From CAWDPQ01 sp963804245 (GTDB lineage Bacteria; Acidobacteriota; Vicinamibacteria; Vicinamibacterales; 2-12-FULL-66-21), in assembly GCA_963804245.1 (NCBI GenBank), contig CAWDPQ010000009.1, positions 186,001 through 250,000 on the forward strand: 64,000 nucleotides of DNA. Reading direction: 5' to 3'. This document shows positions 56,834-64,000 of this stretch, piece after piece (positions within the stretch are counted from its first letter, which is position 1; the number at the start of each line of letters is the position of its first letter). Both the position numbers and the translations under genes were made by a program. Under the pieces are notes generated by a model that worked only from the letters and a program-made list of their open reading frames with translations, was not told the DNA's origin and made no database searches.

Positions 56834-57352
56834 ATGCCGATCGTGGTTCGCGATGCCGACACGGGCGACGCCGAGGGCATTGTCCGGATTCTCAATCCGA
56901 TCATCGAGGCGCGTGTGTACACCGCCCTCGACACACCCCTGACCGTCGAGGCCGAGCGCGATTACCTGCTCAACTTTCCGCAGCGGGGGATCTGGAAAGT
57001 TGCCGTTCGTTCGGATCAAAGACTGCTCGGGTTTCAGATCGTGGAGCCGTTCGCGACATACACGTCGGCCTTCGACCACGTCGGCACCATTGGAACCTAT
57101 GTTGACCTGGAGTTCGGTCGCCAGGGAATCGGCCGTAGTCTATTCGGCGCAACGTTCGACGCAGCCCGGCGCAAGGGATACGAGAAATTCTTCAGCTTCG
57201 TGCGAGCTGACAATCATGCCGCACTGCAGGCATATCTCGCTCAAGGCTTTGTGACGATCGGCACAGCCCGGCGGCACGCCCGAATCGACGGACGGTATGT
57301 CGACGAGATCCTGATCGAGAAGCTCTTGATGCACGAACCCTCGACTCCTTAG
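56834..57352 (+). CDS. GNAT family N-acetyltransferase (phosphinothricin-acetyltransferase-like)
   Basis: A 172-aa acetyltransferase: VVRDADTGDAEGIVRILNPI, FEPFATYTSAF-type substrate strand (VEPFATYTSAFDHVGTIGTY), VDLEFGRQGIGRSLFGATFD with the R-Q-G-I-G acetyl-CoA loop, and NHAALQAYLAQGFVTIGTAR as the closing motif. It starts 13 bases after the terminator's T-run. TTG 56831 is an alternative start. The substrate is unknown. Confidence 0.87.
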   Translation: MPIVVRDADTGDAEGIVRILNPIIEARVYTALDTPLTVEAERDYLLNFPQRGIWKVAVRSDQRLLGFQIVEPFATYTSAFDHVGTIGTYVDLEFGRQGIGRSLFGATFDAARRKGYEKFFSFVRADNHAALQAYLAQGFVTIGTARRHARIDGRYVDEILIEKLLMHEPSTP

Positions 57353-57365
57353 TGGGCTGGACCTT

Positions 57366-57968
57366 GTGAAATCGCCACGATCGGCTTCCGGCGCCGTCGG
57401 CTTCACCGTGAAATCCGGCTGGGCCAGTGTTGTCCTGCTGACTGGTTCCGTGGCGTCACCCGTCGTGTCCGATAGCCGGAAGATCGACCTCAGCGATCCT
57501 CGAAACCCAGACGCTCGTCAGCCGTATCATGCCGGCTTTGGCACCGCGCGCAGCAGCGGTCGTGAGCTGTCAGCGCTCGTTGCCTCGGTCGAGCGTTTCG
57601 GCAGACGTTCGGTTGCCGACCTGTTTCAGGGGTATCGTGACGGCGGACATCGCCTGCAGGGCGTCGGCATCGTGGTCGGCAGCCTGACAGATCCGGAGCG
57701 CATCGCGAACGCGCACATTCGAATCCATGCGCTCGAGGGCCGCTTGTTCCGTACGGTCGTCGAAGACGGTGCCGCTCGAAGCTCTCTAACCTGTTGCGTC
57801 TGGCGCGAACGTGATCTGTACCCGTCAGCGGCAGGCATCTTCCGGCAGCCGGAGCCGGCCGTCCGAACGAGAGTGGCGGAACTTCGCGAGAGAGTGGATG
57901 GGCCGTGGCGCGCAGAACAGAAGGCCGCCGCGTTGGCCGCATGGCTGGTGCTGAGGAGCGAATCATGA
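57366..57968 (+). CDS. Conserved hypothetical protein
   Basis: A 200-aa protein starting at GTG 57366. GFTVKSGWASVVLLTGSVAS and VSDSRKIDLSDPRNPDARQP are followed by YHAGFGTARSSGRELSALVA; QGVGIVVGSLTDPERIANAH with IRIHALEGRLFRTVVEDGA forms a beta-alpha pattern, and the C-terminus is helical. I believe it belongs to a conserved hypothetical family but know no function. It is coupled to the ThuA gene by an ATGA overlap. Confidence 0.7.
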   Translation: MKSPRSASGAVGFTVKSGWASVVLLTGSVASPVVSDSRKIDLSDPRNPDARQPYHAGFGTARSSGRELSALVASVERFGRRSVADLFQGYRDGGHRLQGVGIVVGSLTDPERIANAHIRIHALEGRLFRTVVEDGAARSSLTCCVWRERDLYPSAAGIFRQPEPAVRTRVAELRERVDGPWRAEQKAAALAAWLVLRSES

Positions 57969-59018
57969 GAGCCCGCGTCTTCATCGTGCTGATCGCCTCG
58001 CTCGGCGTGCTGCCGCTTGGCCAGCCTGACACGAGCGTCAGCTATCCGGCGAAGCCGGGGGCCGGCAAAGGCAAGCACGTCGTGCTGCTCAGCGGCGACG
58101 AGGAGTATCGGAGCGAGGAAGCGCTGCCGATGCTGGGCAAGATTCTCAGCCAGCGTCACGGGTTCAAGAGCACGGTGCTGTTCTCGGTCGATCCGGATGG
58201 CACCATCAACCCCAAGGCAGCCAAGTCGCTTTCGGATCCCACCGCCCTCGACACGGCGGATGCCATCGTCATGTCGCTGCGCTTCCGCGCCTGGTCGGAT
58301 GAGACGATGACCCGCTTCGACAACTTTCTGCGTTCCGGCAAACCGATCGTGGCGATGCGGACGAGCACGCACGCCTTCAACGGATTTCCGAAGGGGAGTC
58401 CGTGGGAGGCGTGGAACTACAACAATCGAGGCGGATTCGGCAAGCGGGTGCTGGGAGAAACGTGGTTGGACGCATTGGGGCAGGCACAAAGTGGAAGCCA
58501 CGCGTGGAGTCGTCGAAGCGTCAAAAAAGGGACATCCACTGCTGCGCGGGGTCACGAATATCTTCGGCGACACGGATGTCTACGAGGCTTACCCACCGGC
58601 CGACGCCACGATCCTCGTCCGTGGGCTGGTTCTCAAGAGCCTGACGCCTGAATCGGATCCAGCCGACTATCGAAAGGTGCGCTCGACCGACAAACAGGAA
58701 CAGGCTGTCAACGAGCCGCCGATGGCCGTGGTCTGGACGCGTATGCACAAGAACGACAACGGCACGACCAACCGCATTCTGACGACGACGATGGGGTCGG
58801 CGACGGATCTGGAGAATGAAGGTTTGCGCCGACTGATTGTCAATGGCGTGTATTGGGGCCTCGGGCTCGACGTTCCGGCGAAGGCGGACGTGACATACGT
58901 CGATGAGTACATCCCGTCCTTTTACGGCTTCGATGGCTTCCGCAAGGGGCTGCGCGCCTCCGACTTCGATCTGGGGAAAAAAGTCCCGGGCCAGCCGCTG
59001 CCGAAACCCGCGCGGTAG
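57965..59018 (+). CDS. ThuA domain (trehalose-utilisation-like) exported protein, frameshifted
   Basis: A secreted protein of about 350 aa with a signal peptide (FIVLIASLGVLPLGQ) and a ThuA/glutamine-amidotransferase-like domain: KGKHVVLLSGDEEYRSEEAL, ADAIVMSLRFRAWSDETMTR, GKPIVAMRTSTHAFNGFPKG, and GGFGKRVLGETWL. An extra G at 58468-58469 shifts the frame; the other frame continues THWGRHKVEATRGVVEASKK, GHPLLRGVTNIFGDTDVYEA and VWTRMHKNDNGTTNRILTTT. Many acidobacterial and planctomycete ThuA proteins are exported; the substrate is unknown. Confidence 0.84.
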
Positions 59019-59028
59019 TGAGGAATGC

Positions 59029-59616
59029 ATGGAAGCTCCAAAGGTAAAAACGGCGACATCAGCTGATCGGGCGTCCGCAGTCGACACCGTGGTCTTGGCC
59101 TTTGCCGCCGATCCGGTGGCGCGCTGGTGCTGGCCGGATGCCCGTCAGTACCTGACCGGCATGCCCAATTTCACGATGGCGTTCGGAGGCGCAGCGTTCA
59201 CCCGCGACAGTGCCTTCTGTACTGAGAACTACGCCGGCGCGGCTTTGTGGCTGCCTCCTGGTGAACATCCGGACGAGGACGCGCTCGGGCAGATCGTGGA
59301 GCAGACCGTCTCGTCGGCGATTCGTGGCGACCTTTTGACGATGATGGAGCAGATGGGGAAATACCATCCCGAGGAGCCGCACTGGTACTTGCCACTCATC
59401 GGCGTGGATCCCGCACATCAGGGGAGGGGCTATGGCGACGCGCTCATGACCCACGCGCTTCGCCGGTGCGATCGCGAGCAGTCCCTGGCGTATCTCGAGT
59501 CGACGAATCCCCGCAACATCACCCTCTATCAGCGGCACGGGTTTGAAGCCATCGGCAAGATTCAGGTCGGTTCGTCACCGCCAATGGTGCCGATGTTGCG
59601 CCGGCCGCGACCCTGA
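59029..59616 (+). CDS. GNAT family N-acetyltransferase
   Basis: A 195-aa acetyltransferase. SAVDTVVLAFAADPVARWCW opens the domain, YAGAALWLPPGEHPDEDALG follows, and HWYLPLIGVDPAHQGRGYGD with H-Q-G-R-G-Y-G is the acetyl-CoA loop; LESTNPRNITLYQRHGFEAI gives the closing Y-x-x-x-G-F. ATG 59029 lies 10 bases after the ThuA stop (GTGAGGAATGC). The substrate is unknown. Confidence 0.88.
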   Translation: MEAPKVKTATSADRASAVDTVVLAFAADPVARWCWPDARQYLTGMPNFTMAFGGAAFTRDSAFCTENYAGAALWLPPGEHPDEDALGQIVEQTVSSAIRGDLLTMMEQMGKYHPEEPHWYLPLIGVDPAHQGRGYGDALMTHALRRCDREQSLAYLESTNPRNITLYQRHGFEAIGKIQVGSSPPMVPMLRRPRP

Positions 59617-59651
59617 GCGATAGTGCAGGACGTACGATAGCGCTCACGAGC

Positions 59652-60191
59652 ATGGCGGTGAGACCTAAAGCGTTCTGGGAGACCGAACGACTGACGGCCC
59701 GGCCTGCGGCGTCAGGCGACGCGCAGGTGATGTTCGAGAACTATGCCCGCGATCCGGCCGTGGCGAAGTACATGACCTGGCGGCCGCATCAGAGCGTCGA
59801 TGAGACGCTCGTGTTCCTCCGGAACTGTGAGAAGGGATGGCTGGAGGGCACGTCCTTTCCCTGGGGTTTGTGGTCGAAGGTCGACGGCGGGTTCGTCGGG
59901 CTGATTGAGATCAGAGTAAGCGGTGCGACAATCGCCGTCGGCTACGCCTTGTCCCGCGCGCGATGGCGGCAGGGCCTGATGAGCGAGGCGTTGAATGCCG
60001 TTGTCCGGTGGGCGCTCGCCCAGCCGGATATCTATCGCGTGTGGGCGACGTGCGACGTCGACAACCCTGCCTCGGCGCGAGTGCTCGAGCGCGTCGGGAT
60101 GCAGCGCGAAGGGACGCTGCGCAGCTGGCTGCTGCACCCGAACATCAGCGACAAGCCGCGCGATTGTTACTGCTATTCGATTGTCAAATGA
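59652..60191 (+). CDS. GNAT family N-acetyltransferase (RimJ/RimL type)
   Basis: A 179-aa acetyltransferase: WETERLTARPAASGDAQVMF, YARDPAVAKYMTWRPHQSVD, ATIAVGYALSRARWRQGLMS with the R-W-R-Q-G-L-M acetyl-CoA loop, ALAQPDIYRVWATCDVDNPA and SARVLERVGMQREGTLRSWL. This is the standard pattern of the ribosomal-protein-type GNAT branch. Two GNATs stand in tandem here, 35 bases apart. It is followed by about 170 bases with no assignable feature. Confidence 0.88.
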   Translation: MAVRPKAFWETERLTARPAASGDAQVMFENYARDPAVAKYMTWRPHQSVDETLVFLRNCEKGWLEGTSFPWGLWSKVDGGFVGLIEIRVSGATIAVGYALSRARWRQGLMSEALNAVVRWALAQPDIYRVWATCDVDNPASARVLERVGMQREGTLRSWLLHPNISDKPRDCYCYSIVK

Positions 60192-60360
60192 TGACGCCGG
60201 TTCACAGAGTTGTCAGAGTGACACCAGTTCTGCGCGTCGATCACCGCCCCTCCGCCCCTAACCTCAACATTAGTTGCCCCTTCTGCTGGTACAGCCCTTG
60301 CCGGAGGGACGTCCAGCCGCGGCGTGTCTCGCGGTGCAGGAATGTACAGGCGGTGTGCGC

Positions 60361-61153
60361 TTGAATCAGTGTTCGTCTTGTGCCCGGGAAATCGAGGAAA
60401 CGGCCACCCTCTGCGACGACTGTGCCTACTGGGCGCAGGCAGTGGCTACACCGGTTTCTCCATCCGTGGAGCCGACGGAGTCTCCGCTCCTCGAGGAGCC
60501 GACTGAGTCTCCGCTCCCGGCTGACGCGCCGGTTGCCGTGGCGCGAAAGCGGATGAATCCCGCCTTGATCGCGGTGTTTGCCGTGGTCGGCATCGGCATC
60601 ATGAGTCTGGGACTACTGTCCGCTCGTGATCTCCGCCCCGACCGCTACCGCAGCCGTCCCCGCCACGAAATCACCGGCTGTCGGAGGTGGTCCGACAACC
60701 GCGTCCGCCACGCAGAAATGGAGCAATACGAACAGCTCGTATTGGGTTGGCAACCGACGCAAAAGCGTGGCTTTCGAGCTGCCTGCGGAGAATACGGTTT
60801 CGGTGTGGATGCGGACCGTTCGTCCGGCGCTGGTCGTCCGATGCATGGGGCGCCGAACCGAAGTATTTGTCGTCACCGAATCTGCGATGAAGATCGAGCC
60901 GCAGAGCGACGATCACACCGTCACTCTCGGCTTCGACGATGGGGCGAACGTGAGCGAGCGCTGGCCAGATTCCGAGGAGCACGACGCGCTGTTTGCCCGC
61001 GACGGCGCCAAATTTGCCCAGCGTCTCCTGAACGCCCGAACGCTGCGGGTCGGATATACACCCCACAACGTTGGACCGGTCGTCGCCCAGTTCAACGTGG
61101 CCGGGCTCGCTCCGCTCATCGAGCCCGTCGCCCGGGAGTGCGGCTGGAAGTAA
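60361..61153 (+). CDS. Zinc-ribbon, single-helix protein with a TagO/VasI-like C-terminal domain; frameshifted
   Basis: The N-terminus is a small zinc ribbon, NQCSSCAREIEETATLCDDC (C-x2-C-x12-C-x2-C), followed by a Pro/Glu-rich linker and one membrane helix (NPALIAVFAVVGIGIMSLGL). The frame breaks near 60622; the adjacent frame continues through a linker into VSVWMRTVRPALVVRCMGRR, KIEPQSDDHTVTLGFDDGAN and RVGYTPHNVGPVVAQFNVAG, ending in a cysteine (ARECGWK). That domain resembles the TagO/VasI lipoprotein-like domain known from type VI secretion loci, but no T6SS gene is here. Start TTG 60361; GTG 60355 is possible. Confidence 0.7.
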
Positions 61154-61229
61154 AAAACACGTCAAGACAGACATTCTGAGTTGAGCGTCTTCGTTTCCTG
61201 ACAGCGGGGAAACGCGAGACACTTGACTC

Positions 61230-62561
61230 ATGAATCGTCGCCAGTTCCTCTCAATAGCCGCCGGCGCGCCCTTGGCTGCGTCAACCCTCGCGGCTCCGCA
61301 GATCAAGTCCACCTGGCGGGCAGGCGTGTCGACTGGTGACATCACGCCCAAGAGCTCGCTGTGGATGGCGGGCTTCGCCCGGCGCAAGCAGGCGGCGCAG
61401 GGCGTTGCCCTCCCTCTCCATGCAAAGGCTCTCGCCGTGCAGGTCGATCGCCAGGCGCCGGCCGTCCTGGTGACCGTCGATCTCCTTGGCGTCACCGCCC
61501 GCAGCACCGCTCACGTGACCAGGCAAGTGCAGCGGCGGCATCGCCTCCAACGCGCCGATCTCTTCTTCAACGCCAGCCACACGCACTGCGGCCCGGTGGT
61601 CGACGAGCAGTTGTCGGTGGCGTACGGACTGTCGTCGGAGCAATGGACAGCGATCCGCGCGTATACCTCGTGGCTCGACGAGACTCTTATTCGACTGATC
61701 GACGACGCCATTTCGGCCCTGCGCCCGGCACGCATCGAGTTCGCACGTGGCGAGGCGACGTTTGCCGCGAATCGCCGGGTGAAGTTCACGCCCCATGGCC
61801 CCGTCGATCACACCGTGCCGGTTCTTCGAATCACGCGGGAAGACGGCAAACCATTGGCCGTCGTCTTCGGTTACGCCTGCCACAACACGACGCTCGGCGA
61901 CAGCTTCGTGCAGTACCACGGCGACTACGCGGGCGTGGCGCAGGCCGTCCTGGAGAAGCGGCATCCCGGCACCACGGCGCTGTTCGTGACCGGATGCGGG
62001 GCGGACGCCAATCCGAGCCCCCGCGGAACCGCGGAACTCGTGGAGGCGCACGGCACAGCACTCGCCGATGCCGTCGATCGTGCGCTCGGTGCAATGACGC
62101 CCGTGCCTCCGTCATTGCGAACTGCGTTCAGCACGGTCGATCTGCCGTTCATCGACGCCGAGGCGCGAGAGCGGTGGAGGAAGCAACTCGATATCGAGGA
62201 CGTGTACCTCCAACGACACGCCGCCCTCATGCAGGCGGCCATCGCGCGCGACGGCCGCCTGCCGGCGGCGCAGCCGGATCCCATACAGGTGTGGCAGTTT
62301 GCCGACGGCCTGACGCTCGTCGCGCTCGGTGGCGAGGTCGTCGTCGACTACGCCTTGCGCCTCGCGAAGGAGTATCCACAGCGGCGCATGTGGGTCGCCG
62401 GATACAGCAACGATGTCTTCGGCTACGTGCCGTCCGCCCGTGTGTGGCGGGAGGGAGGATACGAGGGTGGCGATGCGATGATCTATTATGGGCGGCCGGC
62501 TCCATTCACCGAACGAGTCGAGGAGTTGATCGTTCGTGAAGTGGCGGAGATGGTGAAGTAG
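61230..62561 (+). CDS. Neutral ceramidase-family protein with RR signal
   Basis: A 443-aa exported protein of the neutral/alkaline non-lysosomal ceramidase superfamily. The signal MNRRQFLSIAAGAPLAASTL has a twin-arginine pattern. AGVSTGDITPKSSLWMAGFA is the family start, the zinc pair lies in FNASHTHCGPVV (H117, H119), and VVFGYACHNTTLGDSFVQYH with FVTGCGADANPSPRGTAELV are core blocks. WVAGYSNDVFGYVPSARVWR closes the catalytic domain. It may hydrolyse ceramides or other amides outside the cytoplasm. Confidence 0.9.
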   Translation: MNRRQFLSIAAGAPLAASTLAAPQIKSTWRAGVSTGDITPKSSLWMAGFARRKQAAQGVALPLHAKALAVQVDRQAPAVLVTVDLLGVTARSTAHVTRQVQRRHRLQRADLFFNASHTHCGPVVDEQLSVAYGLSSEQWTAIRAYTSWLDETLIRLIDDAISALRPARIEFARGEATFAANRRVKFTPHGPVDHTVPVLRITREDGKPLAVVFGYACHNTTLGDSFVQYHGDYAGVAQAVLEKRHPGTTALFVTGCGADANPSPRGTAELVEAHGTALADAVDRALGAMTPVPPSLRTAFSTVDLPFIDAEARERWRKQLDIEDVYLQRHAALMQAAIARDGRLPAAQPDPIQVWQFADGLTLVALGGEVVVDYALRLAKEYPQRRMWVAGYSNDVFGYVPSARVWREGGYEGGDAMIYYGRPAPFTERVEELIVREVAEMVK

Positions 62562-62638
62562 GCCCGGGCTTCAGCCCGGGCGTCCACGGATCAGCAACGA
62601 GTCGGTTTTCTAACGCCCGGCCTGAAGGCCGGGCCTAC
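62559..62638 (+). repeat. Inverted pair of GCCCGG palindromes (REP doublet)
   Basis: GCCCGGGCTTCAGCCCGGGC (62562-62581) and GCCCGGCCTGAAGGCCGGGC (62615-62634) are each palindromic with a short loop. The second is the reverse complement of the first apart from two positions, extending to TAG/CTA on the outer sides. They flank a 33-base spacer and sit between the ceramidase stop and the DegT gene. The layout is that of a REP doublet (BIME). Confidence 0.88.
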
Positions 62639-62650
62639 GGTAAAGCTGAT

Positions 62651-64000
62651 ATGACAAAGCGAATCAGTCGCCGCAAATTCCTCGGGACGGTGACCGCGGG
62701 CACTGCGTTGGTCGGGGCGCCCAGACGACTTCGAGCACAGTCGTCGGCTGGTGCGGGCGCATCGAAGGGTCTCGCGCTCCTTGGCGGAACGCCGGTGCGA
62801 CGCACGCCTTTCCCGGCATGGCCGGTTGCCGACGAACGCGAGGAGCGCGCTCTCGTCGACTTGATTCGCAGCGGCAAGTGGTTCAGAGGGAAGAACGTCG
62901 AGGCGTTCGAGGCGTCCTATGCCACGTTGACCGGTGCGAAGCACTGCCTGGCCACGGCCAACGGGACGAGTGCGCTGATTACGTCGTTGGCCGCGCTGGG
63001 TATCGGGCCGGGCGACGAGGTGATCGTCCCGCCCTACACGTTCGTGGCGACGGTGAACACGGTGCTGCTGATGCACGCACTGCCGGTCTTCGTCGACAGC
63101 GATATCGAGACCTTTCAGATCGACGCACGGAAGGTCGCACAGGCGATCACGGCGAACACGCGCGCGATCATTCCCGTGCACCTCGGCGGCGCCGCCGCCG
63201 ACCTCGACACGATTCTGGACATTGCGAAAAAGCGCGCCGTTCCCGTCATCGAGGACGCGTGCCAGTCGCACCTCGCAGAGTGGCGGGGGCGCAAGGTCGG
63301 CAGCTACGGCCGAACGGGCTGCTTCAGTTTCCAGGCGAGCAAGAACCTGAACTCAGGCGAGGGCGGTGCCATCCTCACCGGCGACGACGAGCTCGTTGAA
63401 ACGTGTTATCGCTTCCACAACAACAGCCGCGGCCGGCGCAACACCGGCGCCGATTTCTCGTATCGCAGCCCGGGCGCGAATCTCCGCATGACCGAGTTTC
63501 AGGCGGCGCTGCTGATGGCACAAATGACCCGGCTCGAGGCGCAGTCGCGGATTCGCGAGCAGAACGCGGCATATCTCACCGGCCTGCTGAAGGAGATCCC
63601 CGGCATCACGCCTGCGCGCATGTACGACGGCTGCACGCGCAACGCGTATCACCTCTACATGTTCCGCTACGATGCCAGCCGGTTCGCTGGGCTGCCGCGG
63701 GCGGCATTCCTCAAGGCGCTCGGCGCAGAAGGCGTGCCGGCTTCGAGCGGATACTCGCCGCTCAACAAGGAGCCGTTTCTCGAGGCCGCGCTCTCGACTC
63801 CGGGCATGCGGAAGCTGTATTCGAAGCAGCAGCTCGACATCACCCTCGATCGAAGCCGTTGTCCGGAAAACGATCGCCTCTGTTCGGAAGCGATCTGGCT
63901 CACACAGACGATGCTTCTCGGACCGCGGAAGGACATGGACGACGTGGCCGATGCGGTGCGGAAGGTGCAGGCGCACGCCGCGCAACTGGTGAAGGAGCGG
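62651..64000 (+). CDS. DegT/DnrJ/EryC1/StrS aminotransferase with RR signal (3' truncated by window end)
   Basis: At least 450 codons, open to the last base. The N-terminus MTKRISRRKFLGTVTAGTAL is a Tat-type signal. The PLP-dependent core is the DegT fold: LGGTPVRRTPFPAWPVADER, CLATANGTSALITSLAALGI, GDEVIVPPYTFVATVNTVLL, PVIEDACQSHLAEWRGRKVG (E201/D202) and CFSFQASKNLNSGEGGAILT with K231 as the PLP lysine. Related enzymes make amino sugars or transfer amino groups; an exported version is unusual and the substrate is open. It follows the REP doublet with a weak ribosome site. Confidence 0.9.
   Translation, partial: MTKRISRRKFLGTVTAGTALVGAPRRLRAQSSAGAGASKGLALLGGTPVRRTPFPAWPVADEREERALVDLIRSGKWFRGKNVEAFEASYATLTGAKHCLATANGTSALITSLAALGIGPGDEVIVPPYTFVATVNTVLLMHALPVFVDSDIETFQIDARKVAQAITANTRAIIPVHLGGAAADLDTILDIAKKRAVPVIEDACQSHLAEWRGRKVGSYGRTGCFSFQASKNLNSGEGGAILTGDDELVETCYRFHNNSRGRRNTGADFSYRSPGANLRMTEFQAALLMAQMTRLEAQSRIREQNAAYLTGLLKEIPGITPARMYDGCTRNAYHLYMFRYDASRFAGLPRAAFLKALGAEGVPASSGYSPLNKEPFLEAALSTPGMRKLYSKQQLDITLDRSRCPENDRLCSEAIWLTQTMLLGPRKDMDDVADAVRKVQAHAAQLVKER

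Overview
The window is high-GC bacterial chromosome. It opens in the 3' end of rpoB and a complete rpoC, then runs through about 59 kb of mostly single-copy genes with little shared function. Nearly everything is on the + strand; only a DUF2182 membrane protein and a DinB-like protein are on the minus strand. The protein types (Oar-like TonB receptor with a carboxypeptidase-regulatory domain, DUF1080, DUF4159, M13 peptidase, leucine-rich-repeat protein with a 'GFxSWxxL' N-terminus, RR-signal ceramidase and DegT proteins) suggest Acidobacteriota, perhaps Vicinamibacteria. This is inferred from protein style, not from a database search.

Layout: 1-5.3 kb, rpoB-rpoC with a hairpin terminator. 5.3-19.6 kb, acyltransferase, DUF1080, DUF2182/DUF1326 pair, carbonic anhydrase, GNATs, methyltransferases, esterase, cupin, pyrophosphatase, deaminase. 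19.6-21.5 kb, a MazEF-type toxin-antitoxin pair behind a strong promoter, a membrane protein and a four-copy tandem array of about 155 bp. 21.5-37.7 kb, secreted hydrolase, isoprenylcysteine-type methyltransferase, broken phosphatase, ModA-like binding protein, frameshifted nitrilase, sulfatase, several methyltransferases, DJ-1, DUF4159, VOC, ankyrin, Tag glycosylase. 37.7-52.9 kb, tannase/feruloyl esterase, DinB, FAH-family protein, CPBP protease, LRR protein, NHL protein, PHP metallohydrolase with EF-hands, PEP-mutase-family enzyme, M13 peptidase. 53.1-64 kb, TonB receptor with its own promoter and terminator, GNATs, ThuA protein, zinc-ribbon/TagO-like protein, ceramidase and a 3'-truncated DegT aminotransferase.

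There is no single pathway. The common theme is breakdown and uptake of complex organic matter by exported enzymes (sulfatase, tannase, DUF1080, ceramidase, M13, PHP metallohydrolase, TonB receptor), mixed with small modifying enzymes (eight GNATs, five apparently intact SAM-methyltransferases of the Rossmann type). Several pairs overlap at ATGA or TGATG and look translationally coupled.

Two features dominate interpretation. First, about 16 single-base reading-frame breaks fall inside otherwise well-conserved genes, several at short homopolymers, while rpoB/rpoC are clean; uncorrected consensus errors are a serious possibility. Second, the intergenic gaps carry at least five families of palindromic or tandem elements. 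No transposase, integrase, CRISPR array, tRNA or rRNA was found. I did not find a convincing new multi-gene system; the best leads are the toxin-antitoxin control region, the repeat elements and several unusual domain combinations.
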